Shown piece after piece: positions 7,527 to 15,878 of a stretch of DNA of 62,505 bases. The DNA comes from an uncultured Lachnospiraceae bacterium (GTDB taxonomy: Bacteria > Bacillota > Clostridia > Lachnospirales > Lachnospiraceae). The stretch covers positions 1-62,505 of the forward strand of contig CACZLA010000018.1 of assembly GCA_902781895.1 (NCBI GenBank), read 5' to 3'. Made by a program: the position numbers and the translations under genes. The notes below the pieces were generated by a model that ran no database searches, was not told the origin of the DNA, and worked only from the letters and a program-made list of their open reading frames with translations. The stretch's first letter is position 1. Each line of letters starts with the position of its first letter.

Positions 7527-8582
7527 TTATTTCTGAGGGGGCTGCTGTGGACGATCCTGAGGTGGCTGCGGAGGCTGCTCCTGAGGGCGTTTTTCCGGTT
7601 CCTCCGGAAGAGGGAACGGTATGTTCCACAGGTAACGGATTGTATCTGTGAATTTATACAGCTCCAGTGTGTCCTTTATGGAAAGCTCTTTTGTTTCTGC
7701 TTTTCCCGAAACAGCAGCGATTCTTGCGGCCTTGAATTCGTATTCATATCCGGAAAACTCTTCTCTGCTGGCTTTCATTTCGCCCTTTGGCTGTCCGTCA
7801 GATCCATAGACGGTAACCAGTGACGGATTGTTAACGTTATCTATCTCGATACGGCCATGTGTACCGTTTATGATACATTTGTTATCAAGACTTGTTGTTA
7901 TGGTATTTGTAACAAGAGCAACACGACCCTGAGGGTATCTCATGTATATGGAGGAGTAAGCATCTACGCCGGTATTGGTAACAAGTGGTTCTGCCACAGC
8001 CTGCATAGGAGGGCCGCCCATTATCATAAATACAGCTGTCAGAGGATAGATTCCGATGTCAAGCAGTGCACCACCGGCAGTTTCGGGGTTCATGATTCTT
8101 TCCTTCATTCCCAGATTATAACCGATAGTTGCGATAACATTTCTTACATCTCCGATGACATGCTTTTTGAGCTGGTCAACAACCATGTTCATAAGAGGGT
8201 TGTATCTGAGCCACATTGCCTCGCCGCAGAATATACCCTTTTCCTGCGCGTAGTTCAGAAGCTCCTCTGCTGTTTTTGCATTATAGGAAATAGGCTTCTC
8301 AACGAAGACGGGTTTTCCTGCATCGATACATTTCTTTGCAAGCTCTGCATGATTTGAGTTTACGGTTGCAACATATACGAGTTCAACCTCCGGATCTTCA
8401 AGGAGTGCTTCGTACGAACCGTAGTATTTTTCAATATTATTTTTTTCTGCGAAGGCCTTTGCCTTTTCTTCATCTCTCGATGCTATCGCATATGGATTAA
8501 ATCCGTTAAGGTTATGAAGAACCTCTGAGATAACGCCTGCGATATGTCCCGCGCCGAGAATACCAATGTTATATTCGATCAT
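7527..8582 (-). CDS. Gfo/Idh/MocA-family NAD(P)-dependent oxidoreductase with a Pro/Gln tail
   Basis: A 351-residue protein with the N-terminal Rossmann fold of the Gfo/Idh/MocA family: IGILGAGHIAG at about residues 6-16, then VFVEKPIS near 93, the family's EKP catalytic lysine motif. The C-terminal domain contains GGALLDIGIYPL (about 165-176), with the Asp often used in sugar dehydrogenases. The likely substrate is a sugar, inositol or similar polyol; the exact one cannot be read. The last 30 residues are odd for a soluble enzyme: a Pro/Gln/Glu-rich tail with repeats such as PQEQPPQPPQ. The gene is alone on the minus strand, faces aroD, and its upstream region is taken up by the structured repeat at 8615-8940. 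Confidence 0.88.
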   Translation of the reverse strand: MIEYNIGILGAGHIAGVISEVLHNLNGFNPYAIASRDEEKAKAFAEKNNIEKYYGSYEALLEDPEVELVYVATVNSNHAELAKKCIDAGKPVFVEKPISYNAKTAEELLNYAQEKGIFCGEAMWLRYNPLMNMVVDQLKKHVIGDVRNVIATIGYNLGMKERIMNPETAGGALLDIGIYPLTAVFMIMGGPPMQAVAEPLVTNTGVDAYSSIYMRYPQGRVALVTNTITTSLDNKCIINGTHGRIEIDNVNNPSLVTVYGSDGQPKGEMKASREEFSGYEYEFKAARIAAVSGKAETKELSIKDTLELYKFTDTIRYLWNIPFPLPEEPEKRPQEQPPQPPQDRPQQPPQK

Positions 8583-8614
8583 GGTAATTATTCCTTTTCT
8601 GTATTTTTTTACTT

Positions 8615-8940
8615 AAGATATGCTTTTCCTGCAAGCAGGAACGCATGTTATGTCATTTATGACATACGGATTGCTCCATTTCTTACGAAATCTGTGCCAT
8701 ATCTCCTTTGGAGATATGCAAGCCTTGCTTTGCAAGTCTTGGTTCTGCTACGCAGAACGCATCCTTCGGATCCTCGATTATTACATAATCGAGGACTGTT
8801 CTCGCAATCCTTGAAACATTCGGAATCCGCTTGTTTTCTACGAAAACAGCTACTTCCTCATGTTTCAGCGTGTCATGAGGTCAACATGCTCTTCCTGCAA
8901 GCAGGAACGCATGTTGACCTATGACACTTATGTCATTATA
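8615..8940. repeat. Structured repeat element, full-length copy plus a partial arm
   Basis: This block fills most of the 449-base gap between 8582 and 9032. Read on the minus strand, it begins tataatgacataagtg (8940-8925) and ends near 8657 with tatgtcataa, forming a closing stem. Inside are three arms: A at 8870-8927 (58 nt, gtgtcat paired with atgacac), B at 8812-8867 (tgaaaca paired with tgtttca) and C at 8668-8810 (ggattgc paired with gcaatcc), itself filled with at least five small hairpins. A partial copy of arm A lies at 8623-8656. The same plan, with different paired bases, recurs at 20179-20353. No protein-coding frame is convincing. Confidence 0.8.
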
Positions 8941-8956
8941 GATTAAATTGTAGTTG

Positions 8957-8997
8957 TTGTAAAGGAATCAAAAAAGTGATAAACTACGTCATAGTTT
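8957..8997 (+). promoter_or_regulatory. Likely promoter and palindromic operator of the ABC exporter
   Basis: TTGTAA (8957-8962) and TAAACT (8980-8985) are spaced by 17 bases, as for a housekeeping promoter. The palindrome aaacta-cgtca-tagttt (8981-8997) overlaps the -10 box and could bind a repressor. This is read from spacing and symmetry only; no regulator gene is adjacent. Confidence 0.4.
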
Positions 8998-9031
8998 TTA
9001 GTTGATTATGGTTTGAAAGAGGGATAGATAC

Positions 9032-10789
9032 TTGAAGACTGTGAGGATTATTTTAAGAGAAGTAAAGGAGTTTAAAAAGGCTTCGATAATAACTCCGATT
9101 TTCATGATATTGGAAGTAATATTTGAGACTATCATACCTATCGTGATGGGGCGTATCATCGATATTTCCGAAGGCGGAAAGATAGAAATATCCCATATTC
9201 TTTTGTATGGCTTTATAATGATCGTTCTTGCACTCGGTGCTTTGTATTCGGGAGTGATGGGCGGAAAGTACGGAGCCATGGCTTCAGCAGGTCTGGCAAA
9301 GAATCTCAGAAGAGATATGTATAATAATATCCAGGATTTTTCATTTTCAAATATAGATAAATTCTCGACGGCAAGTCTTATAACACGTCTTACAACTGAT
9401 GTAACAAATATCCAGAATGCATATCAGATGATACTCAGAATGATGGCGCGAGCACCCATCAATCTTATAGTTGCCATGGTTGCGGCGTTCATGATAAGCC
9501 CTAAGGTTGCAATGATCTATCTGTATGCTGTAATATTCCTCAGTCTGATGGGTGGAATCCTGATGAAAGGGGCAACGAAATATTTCACACAGGCGTTTCC
9601 TAAGTATGATGAAATGAATAAGAGTGTACAGGAAAATGTTAATTCTATCCGTGTTGTGAAAGGTTTTGTACGAGAGGATTATGAAATAAAGAAATTCGGA
9701 AATGCAAACAATCTGATATATAAATTGTTTGTTAAGGCAGAAAGTATAATGGCATGTGTTATGCCCCTTATGCAGACGACAATCTATTTCTGCATACTTA
9801 TGGTCAGCTGGGTAGGTGCAAAGCTGATCGTAAACGGTGGCGGAGCTGAAACTCTTACAACGGGAGATCTTTCGACTCTTCTTGCATACTGTATGCAGAT
9901 ACTTATGAGTCTGATGATGCTGTCGGTGGTAATAGTAATGATTGCAATGTCAGCGGCCAGCGGAAAACGTATTTCCGAGGTTCTTGAAGAACAAAGCTCC
10001 CTTACGAATCCCGAAGATCCCTGCTTTGAGATCAGTGACGGAAGCGTTGATTTTGAAGATGTTGTATTCAGATATGATGAAGCTTCGGAAAAGCCGGTGC
10101 TCAGCGATATTAACCTCCATATAGATTCCGGTGAGACTATAGGTATTATCGGAGGAACGGGAAGCTCCAAGACCAGTCTGGTAAATCTTATCAGCCGGCT
10201 TTATGATGTTTCCGAGGGCTGTGTAAAGGTCGGAGGAAAAAATGTAAAAGAGTATGATATGGAGACTCTCAGAAATAATGTTGCTGTGGTGCTTCAGAAG
10301 AATGAACTTTTCTCCGGTACTATTTTGGAGAATCTCAGATGGGGAAAGGCGGATGCAACTGAAGAGGAATGTATTGAGGCCGCAAAGCTTGCATGTGCAG
10401 ATGATTTTATTGAGGGCTTTCCGGATAAATATAATACAAGGATAGAACAGGGCGGAACAAATGTATCCGGTGGTCAGAAGCAGCGTATATGTATAGCCAG
10501 AGCACTTCTTAAAAAACCGAAGATACTTATACTCGATGATTCCACCAGCGCGGTTGATACGGCAACTGATGCACGTATCAGAAAATCCTTCAGGGAGTAC
10601 ATACCCGATACAACGAAGATCATAATTGCTCAGCGTATTTCCAGTGTTATGGATGCTGATAAGATCATCGTAATGGATAATGGCGTTATTAATGGATTTG
10701 GTAGTCACGATGAGCTCCTTGCTTCAAACGAGATATACAGAGATGTATACGAATCGCAGCAGGGCGGAAGTAAGGACTTCGATGATTAA
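9032..10789 (+). CDS. ABC exporter subunit with a degenerate ATP site (heterodimer half 1)
   Basis: A 585-residue half-transporter: six membrane segments in the first 320 residues, then an ATP-binding domain. The Walker A loop reads GGTGSSKTS, the signature is VSGGQKQR, and Walker B reads ILILDDSTSAVD, with Asp where the catalytic Glu normally stands. The switch histidine is Gln in IIIAQRISS. This is the pattern of the subunit with the degenerate site in heterodimeric exporters such as TM287/288 or BmrCD. It starts at TTG 9032 with AGAGGG upstream. The partner follows 20 bases later. Substrates of this class include drugs, peptides and lipids; the sequence does not specify which. The region upstream has a candidate promoter with an overlapping palindrome. 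Confidence 0.9.
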   Translation: MKTVRIILREVKEFKKASIITPIFMILEVIFETIIPIVMGRIIDISEGGKIEISHILLYGFIMIVLALGALYSGVMGGKYGAMASAGLAKNLRRDMYNNIQDFSFSNIDKFSTASLITRLTTDVTNIQNAYQMILRMMARAPINLIVAMVAAFMISPKVAMIYLYAVIFLSLMGGILMKGATKYFTQAFPKYDEMNKSVQENVNSIRVVKGFVREDYEIKKFGNANNLIYKLFVKAESIMACVMPLMQTTIYFCILMVSWVGAKLIVNGGGAETLTTGDLSTLLAYCMQILMSLMMLSVVIVMIAMSAASGKRISEVLEEQSSLTNPEDPCFEISDGSVDFEDVVFRYDEASEKPVLSDINLHIDSGETIGIIGGTGSSKTSLVNLISRLYDVSEGCVKVGGKNVKEYDMETLRNNVAVVLQKNELFSGTILENLRWGKADATEEECIEAAKLACADDFIEGFPDKYNTRIEQGGTNVSGGQKQRICIARALLKKPKILILDDSTSAVDTATDARIRKSFREYIPDTTKIIIAQRISSVMDADKIIVMDNGVINGFGSHDELLASNEIYRDVYESQQGGSKDFDD

Positions 10790-10809
10790 TAGTAGAAAGG
10801 AGGCCGAAT

Positions 10810-12738
10810 ATGCCGGCACCTCAAAGAACTCCAAGGGGCATGAAGCCATCTGTGGAAAATCCGGGTCTTATAATGAAAAGACTGATGGGTTATATATTTG
10901 AATATTATAAGGTTCAGATGATATTTGTGTTCATACTTATCCTTGTTGGCGTTATTGCAAATCTTCAGGGAACAATGTTCATGAAGACTCTGATAGATGA
11001 TTATATCGATCCCATGGTAAGGAATGGCAGTGATGATTTCGGGCCTCTGATAAAAGCAATAATCCGTACGGCTGCATTTTACGGAGTAGGTGTTGCATCG
11101 ACCTATGCATATAACCGTATCATGGTAAATGTTGCACAGGGAACCCTCAGAAGACTCAGAGATAATCTTTTTGATCATATGCAGACCCTGCCGATCAAGT
11201 ATTTCGATACTCATGCACATGGTGATATCATGTCTGTTTTTACAAATGATATCGATACTTTGAGGCAGATGATCAGCCAGAGTATTCCATCTCTTTATTC
11301 AAGTATGCTTACCATAGCGGGTGTGCTGATATGTATGATCATCAGAAGTATTCCCCTTACAGTTGTTACTCTGTTTATGGTTGGTTTCATGCTGAAGGTA
11401 ACCATGAAGCTTTCGACAAAGAGCGGAAAGTATTTCATGGAACAGCAGAAGAATCTCGGTATAGAAAACGGATATATAGAGGAAATGATCTCCGGACAGA
11501 AGGTTGTAAAGGTCTTCTGTCACGAAGATGAATGCAGGGCTCAGTTTAATGAGCTGAATGATAAGCTGTATGAAAGTGCATATAATGCAAACAAATATGC
11601 GAATATACTCATGCCTTCTATGGCACAGATAGGAAATCTCAGTTATGTTGTATGTACGGTAATTGGCGCATTTCTCATATTAACAGGATTCGGAGTACAT
11701 GGATCCGGATTTTCGGGAATAGCTCCTCTTACTGTTGGGGGACTTGTTTCATTCCTTACATTTAACAAGAGCTTTAATATGCCTATAAGCCAGGTATCCA
11801 TGCAGTTTAACTCGATAATAATGGCTCTTGCCGGGGCTGACAGAATATTCAAGCTGATGGATGAAGAATCCGAAACTGACGAAGGATATGTGATGCTTGT
11901 CAGAGCTAAGGAGGATGAAAACGGAAATCTGACAGAGACTACGGAAAGAACAGGTCTCTGGGCATGGAAGCATCAGCATCAGGCTGACGGCAGTATAACC
12001 TACCAGCGCCTCGAGGGGGCTATATTCATGGATGATGTTGATTTCGGATATGATACTGAGAAAATGGTGCTTCATAATGTATCCCTTGATGCAAAGCCGG
12101 GACAGAAGATAGCATTTGTCGGTTCAACCGGGGCGGGTAAAACTACTATTACAAACCTGATAAATAGATTTTACGATATCCAGGATGGAAAGATAAGATT
12201 TGACAATATTAATGTAAATAAGATTAAAAAGGGTGATCTGAGAAAATCCCTGGGACTTGTTCTGCAGGAAACCCATCTGTTTTCAACCACCGTTATGGAA
12301 AATATACGTTACGGACGGCTTGATGCGACGGATGAAGAGTGTATAGCGGCTGCAAAGCTGGCAAATGCAGATACATTTATCAGACAGCTTCCGGAAGGAT
12401 ATGACACTATGCTGACAGGAGACGGGGGTAATCTGAGTCAGGGTCAGCGTCAGCTTCTGGCTATAGCAAGAGCTGCTGTTGCAGATCCACCGGCACTTAT
12501 TCTTGATGAGGCTACAAGTTCCATAGATACACGTACTGAGCGTGAGGTTCAGGAGGGAATGGATAAGCTTATGACCGGAAGGACAACCTTTGTTATCGCA
12601 CACAGATTGTCAACGGTAAAGAACAGTGATGCGATAATGGTTCTCGAACACGGACGGATTATCGAGAGCGGAACCCACGATGAACTTCTTGAGCAGAAGG
12701 GAAAGTATTATCAGTTATATACCGGACTCACGGCATAA
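10810..12738 (+). CDS. ABC exporter subunit with consensus catalytic residues (heterodimer half 2)
   Basis: A 642-residue half-transporter, partner of the preceding gene. Six membrane segments occupy about residues 25-345. A 60-residue charged stretch rich in Glu, Thr and Trp sits between the membrane domain and the ATP-binding domain. The latter has Walker A FVGSTGAGKTT, signature LSQGQRQ, Walker B ALILDEATSSID with the catalytic Glu, and the switch histidine in FVIAHRLST. Complementarity with the degenerate first subunit (Asp and Gln at the matching sites) supports an asymmetric heterodimer. The ATG at 10810 has AGAAAGGAGG. A strong terminator follows at 12752-12793. Confidence 0.92.
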   Translation: MPAPQRTPRGMKPSVENPGLIMKRLMGYIFEYYKVQMIFVFILILVGVIANLQGTMFMKTLIDDYIDPMVRNGSDDFGPLIKAIIRTAAFYGVGVASTYAYNRIMVNVAQGTLRRLRDNLFDHMQTLPIKYFDTHAHGDIMSVFTNDIDTLRQMISQSIPSLYSSMLTIAGVLICMIIRSIPLTVVTLFMVGFMLKVTMKLSTKSGKYFMEQQKNLGIENGYIEEMISGQKVVKVFCHEDECRAQFNELNDKLYESAYNANKYANILMPSMAQIGNLSYVVCTVIGAFLILTGFGVHGSGFSGIAPLTVGGLVSFLTFNKSFNMPISQVSMQFNSIIMALAGADRIFKLMDEESETDEGYVMLVRAKEDENGNLTETTERTGLWAWKHQHQADGSITYQRLEGAIFMDDVDFGYDTEKMVLHNVSLDAKPGQKIAFVGSTGAGKTTITNLINRFYDIQDGKIRFDNINVNKIKKGDLRKSLGLVLQETHLFSTTVMENIRYGRLDATDEECIAAAKLANADTFIRQLPEGYDTMLTGDGGNLSQGQRQLLAIARAAVADPPALILDEATSSIDTRTEREVQEGMDKLMTGRTTFVIAHRLSTVKNSDAIMVLEHGRIIESGTHDELLEQKGKYYQLYTGLTA

Positions 12739-12751
12739 AAATGATAAAAAT

Positions 12752-12793
12752 AAAAAAATGACAAAAGAGGTTTGGCCTTTTTTGTCATTTTTT
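12752..12793. terminator. Bidirectional terminator between the exporter and the DtxR-type regulator
   Basis: The arms aaaaaatgacaaaa and tttttgtcatttttt pair closely. A-rich and T-rich flanks on both sides let it work for both converging genes. Confidence 0.85.
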
Positions 12794-12808
12794 ATTTGTC
12801 ATTTATTA

Positions 12809-13189
12809 TTATGCTTCAGACAGCCCCTGCTTTCTGGCATATGTGCAAAGTGCATCGAAGGTTTCGGGGCTCAGATCATGTTCTATCTTGCAGGCATCTT
12901 CCGCGGCGATATCATCGGATACACCGAGACTTTTGAAAATATCGGTAAGAACCTTGTGTCGGGTGTATATCTTATCAGCGATCTCCATACCGCTGTCGGT
13001 AAGTGAGATCATTCCGTCTTCATTAAAGGTTATATAGCCGTTCTCCCTAAGCCGCTTAGTAGCATAGCTTACGCTCGGCTTTGATACATTTAACTGGTTT
13101 GCGACATCTATGGAACGGACGTAGCCTTTTTTCTCCTTTATCATAAGTATAGCTTCAAGGTAATCCTCCGCAGATTGACGTATTTCCAT
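12809..13189 (-). CDS. DtxR/MntR-family metal-dependent transcription regulator
   Basis: A protein of about 126 residues with the N-terminal winged helix of the DtxR/MntR family: EDYLEAILMIKEKKGYVRS, then the recognition helix VSKPSVSYATKRLRENG and wing YITFNEDGMISLT. The C-terminal dimer domain has the metal-ligand pattern of the family (ARHK-like TRHKVLTDIF, then EDACKIEHDLSPE). There is no SH3-like third domain, so it is the short MntR-like form. The ATG at 13189 (minus strand) with AAGGGGTGG upstream is chosen over a GTG at 13195, which would overlap that site. It is divergent from feoA and feoB, so Fe(II)-dependent repression of that operon is the likely job; Mn(II) control cannot be excluded. 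Confidence 0.9.
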   Translation of the reverse strand: MEIRQSAEDYLEAILMIKEKKGYVRSIDVANQLNVSKPSVSYATKRLRENGYITFNEDGMISLTDSGMEIADKIYTRHKVLTDIFKSLGVSDDIAAEDACKIEHDLSPETFDALCTYARKQGLSEA

Positions 13190-13250
13190 TGCCACCCCTT
13201 AAGTCCTCCTATAATCACAGATAACTTTGTTTAAGTATAATCTAAAAATC

Positions 13251-13263
13251 TTAACAAATGTTA
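13251..13263. promoter_or_regulatory. Candidate operator near the DtxR-type regulator
   Basis: The sequence ttaacaaatgtta has an imperfect dyad and shares its eight-base core acaaatgt with the site at 13373-13388. It lies 62 bases before the regulator's start codon, so it could serve autoregulation. Confidence 0.4.
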
Positions 13264-13336
13264 GCATAAATTAACTCTATATGCAAGCCTTATTTGTGTT
13301 ATCTGAAAAATAGTTTGAAGTTTATAAAAAATATTA

Positions 13337-13388
13337 TTGACATTTTATAATCGTGAGAGTATATTAAGTGAGGTTACAAATGTCTAAC
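13337..13388 (+). promoter_or_regulatory. feoA promoter with an operator-like dyad at the start site
   Basis: TTGACA (13337-13342) and TATATT (13360-13365) are spaced by 17 bases, a strong housekeeping promoter. Directly after it, gttacaaatgtctaac (13373-13388) carries the half-sites GTTA and TAAC and would cover the transcription start. A regulator bound there would block feoA. Assigning it to the adjacent DtxR-type protein is inference. Confidence 0.6.
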
Positions 13389-13413
13389 TATGTCATATCA
13401 AAGGAAAAAACAA

Positions 13414-13635
13414 ATGAATCTAAATGATGCAAATCTCGGTAAAGAATACATTATTAAGGATGTTGATACATATGGGGATGAGGAAATGAAAGCTTTCCTT
13501 TTCTCTCTGGGCTGTTATAGCGGCGAAAAGATAACCGTAGTTGACAAGAAAAGGAATCTGGTGGTTTCTATAAAGGATGCCAGATATAATATTGATTCTG
13601 AACTTGCATCGGCTATCCATATAGAAGACGAATAA
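13414..13635 (+). CDS. feoA: FeoA family protein, ferrous iron transport accessory
   Basis: A small SH3-like cytoplasmic protein of about 73 residues that helps the FeoB iron permease. It has the FeoA pattern with LGCYSGEKITVVDKKRNLVV in the middle and DARYNIDSELASAIHI at the end, the latter matching the usual final strand. The ATG at 13414 with AAAGGA eight bases upstream is preferred to an in-frame ATG at 13390, because it gives the normal family length. feoB follows after 122 bases. That gap holds a weak hairpin (aggac/gtcct, 13648-13664) and a dyad TTAG-attata-CTAA (13688-13701) that may be another regulator site. Confidence 0.88.
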   Translation: MNLNDANLGKEYIIKDVDTYGDEEMKAFLFSLGCYSGEKITVVDKKRNLVVSIKDARYNIDSELASAIHIEDE

Positions 13636-13687
13636 AAGAGTTATTAAGTAGACAGGACTTTCGGGTCCTTCTATTTATCAATGGTGG

Positions 13688-13701
13688 TTAGATTATACTA
13701 A
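13688..13701. promoter_or_regulatory. TTAG-CTAA dyad between feoA and feoB
   Basis: The sequence ttagattatactaa has perfect four-base half-sites with six bases between. It resembles half-sites of DtxR/IdeR-type operators and lies about 55 bases before the feoB start. Symmetry is seen; binding is a guess. Confidence 0.35.
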
Positions 13702-13757
13702 TCATTATTATAAATATTTAATAAAGATAATCATACATTAACGAAGGAGGGAGTAGT

Positions 13758-15749
13758 ATGAGAATTGCGTTAACGGGTAATCCCAATAGTGGAAAGACCA
13801 CTATGTATAACGCTCTTACCGGAAGAAAAGAGAAGATAGGTAACTGGGCCGGAGTTACCGTGGACATGAAGGAGAGTCCTATCAAAAAGGCCTATAATGA
13901 TACCGGAAAGGAGTTAATCGCGGTAGATCTTCCGGGGGCATACTCAATGTCTCCGTTTACATCTGAAGAAAGCATTACAAGCAGCTATGTAAAACATGAA
14001 AATCCGGATGCCATTATCAACATAGTGGACGCATCAAATCTGAGTCGAAGCCTTTTCTTTACGACACAGCTTCTTGAACTGGATATTCCTGTAGTCGTAG
14101 CTCTGAACAAAAGTGACGTAAATGATAAAAAGGGAAATAAGATCGATGTCGATAAGCTTTCCGAGAAGCTGGGATGCCCGGTAATAAGAACTGTTTCTAC
14201 CACAAGCGAAGGTATAAAAGAGGCTATTTCCACAGCTTCGGATTTGGAAGGAAACGGACAGAAGGCTCCTTACATTCAGGGGGATATCGATCTCACAAAT
14301 AAAGAAGAGGTTGAACAGGCCGACAGAAAGAGATTTGAATATGTAAATAAGATAGTTGATGAAGTTGAGGTCAGAAAAACTCTTACAAAGAATAAAACAG
14401 TGGGAGATAAGATCGATAAGATTGTTACAAATCCTATCCTCGGACTGATCATATTTGCCGGTATTATGTGGGCGGTTTTCTATGTATCACAGACTACGGT
14501 GGGAACCTGGCTTGCTGATATCCTTGCGGGATGGATTGAATCCTTCCAGGGCTGGGTAGGTGACAAGATGGCCGATGCGAATCCTCTGCTTTATGCACTG
14601 CTGGTTGATGGTATCATAGGTGGTGTCGGTGCTGTTGTGGGATTCCTGCCACTGGTTATGGTCATGTATTTCCTCATAGCAATTCTTGAGGATTGCGGAT
14701 ATATGGCAAGAGCTACAGTTGTGCTTGATCCTATATTTAAGAGAGTTGGTCTTTCGGGTAAATCTGTTATCCCAATGATCATTGGTACCGGTTGTGGAAT
14801 TCCTGCCATTATGGCATGTCGTACTATCCGTAACCAGAGAGAAAAAAGGGCAACCGCCATGCTTGCAACCTTTATGCCGTGTGGCGCCAAGCTTCCTGTT
14901 ATCGCACTGTTTGCCGGAGCATTTTTCCCGAAAGCAAAATGGGTGAGCTTCGCAGCATACATGGGAGGAATAGTTCTGATCCTTCTGGGTGCTCTTCTTA
15001 TTAAAGCGATTACGGCAGCTAAGTTCAGAAAGTCATTCTTTATTATAGAGCTTCCTGAGTATAAGGTTCCGAGTTTAAAATATGCTGTTCTTTCAATGCT
15101 TGAAAGAGGTAAGGCTTATATCATCAAGGCAGGAACAGTTATTCTTGTTTGTAATACAGTAGTACAGATAATGCAGAGCTTCAACTGGAGCTTCAGCCCT
15201 GTTGAGGAAGGACTTGAGGATACATCTATCCTTGCAAGTATAGCAGGACCATTCTCATATCTGCTTGTGCCGGTTGTTGGTATAGCAGCATGGCAGCTGG
15301 CAGCAGCAGCTATCACAGGTTTTATTGCGAAGGAAAATGTTGTTGGTACTATAGCAACGGTTTATGCTATCACAAACCTTGTAGATCCTGAGGAGCTTGA
15401 GCTTGTAGGAAGCGGAAATGCAGTCGCAACCGCTATGGGTATCACAAAGGTGGCAGCTCTTGCATATCTTATGTTCAATCTTTATACACCTCCATGCTTC
15501 GCAGCACTTGGAGCCATGAACTCCGAGATGCAGAGTAAGAAGTGGCTGTGGGGAGCTATAGGACTTCAGCTTGCAACAGGATTTACAGTTGGATTCCTTA
15601 TCTACCAGATAGGTACTATTATTACAACAGGTTCTCTGGGAGCAGGATTTGTTGGCGGCTTAATATTTGAGATAGTATTTGTTTCAATACTTGTGGTACT
15701 TATCAGAAGAGCAAAAAGAGCAGTAGCAGCAGAGTATAAATTAGCTTAG
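13758..15749 (+). CDS. feoB: Ferrous iron transport protein B
   Basis: A 663-residue inner-membrane Fe(II) transporter. The N-terminal G-protein domain has G1 GNPNSGKTT (residues 7-15), G2 in NWAGVTVD, G3 DLPG (57-60) and G4 NKSD (117-120). The membrane part begins near residue 220 and contains the two gate domains, with GTGCGIPAIM and the conserved cysteine segment TFMPCGAKLPVI, and the second gate with the ITGFIAKENVVGT stretch. Length is typical of clostridial FeoB. The ATG at 13758 follows GAAGGAGGGAG. It belongs with feoA and the divergent DtxR-type regulator and ends before a strong terminator. Iron import by this route fits an anaerobic life where Fe(II) is the main form. Confidence 0.97.
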   Translation: MRIALTGNPNSGKTTMYNALTGRKEKIGNWAGVTVDMKESPIKKAYNDTGKELIAVDLPGAYSMSPFTSEESITSSYVKHENPDAIINIVDASNLSRSLFFTTQLLELDIPVVVALNKSDVNDKKGNKIDVDKLSEKLGCPVIRTVSTTSEGIKEAISTASDLEGNGQKAPYIQGDIDLTNKEEVEQADRKRFEYVNKIVDEVEVRKTLTKNKTVGDKIDKIVTNPILGLIIFAGIMWAVFYVSQTTVGTWLADILAGWIESFQGWVGDKMADANPLLYALLVDGIIGGVGAVVGFLPLVMVMYFLIAILEDCGYMARATVVLDPIFKRVGLSGKSVIPMIIGTGCGIPAIMACRTIRNQREKRATAMLATFMPCGAKLPVIALFAGAFFPKAKWVSFAAYMGGIVLILLGALLIKAITAAKFRKSFFIIELPEYKVPSLKYAVLSMLERGKAYIIKAGTVILVCNTVVQIMQSFNWSFSPVEEGLEDTSILASIAGPFSYLLVPVVGIAAWQLAAAAITGFIAKENVVGTIATVYAITNLVDPEELELVGSGNAVATAMGITKVAALAYLMFNLYTPPCFAALGAMNSEMQSKKWLWGAIGLQLATGFTVGFLIYQIGTIITTGSLGAGFVGGLIFEIVFVSILVVLIRRAKRAVAAEYKLA

Positions 15750-15778
15750 CTAATCTATATATAAACTCCTTTGATATG

Positions 15779-15812
15779 GAAACGCCATGCCGACAGGCAT
15801 GGCGTTTCTTTT
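15779..15812 (+). terminator. Terminator after feoB
   Basis: A perfect 13-base stem (gaaacgccatgcc with ggcatggcgtttc) and a four-base loop are followed by TTTTC. Confidence 0.92.
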
Positions 15813-15878
15813 CGGATTGAGTTTTACTTAAAAAAGGTATTAACCGAAACGGTAAATGACAGATGATCTAAGTCTGTG

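Noticed and set aside
8544-8924. Plus-strand open frames over the 8.6-kb repeat
   Set aside because: They cover the hairpins of the repeat element, have repeated Cys/Arg-rich sequence and no ribosome binding site.
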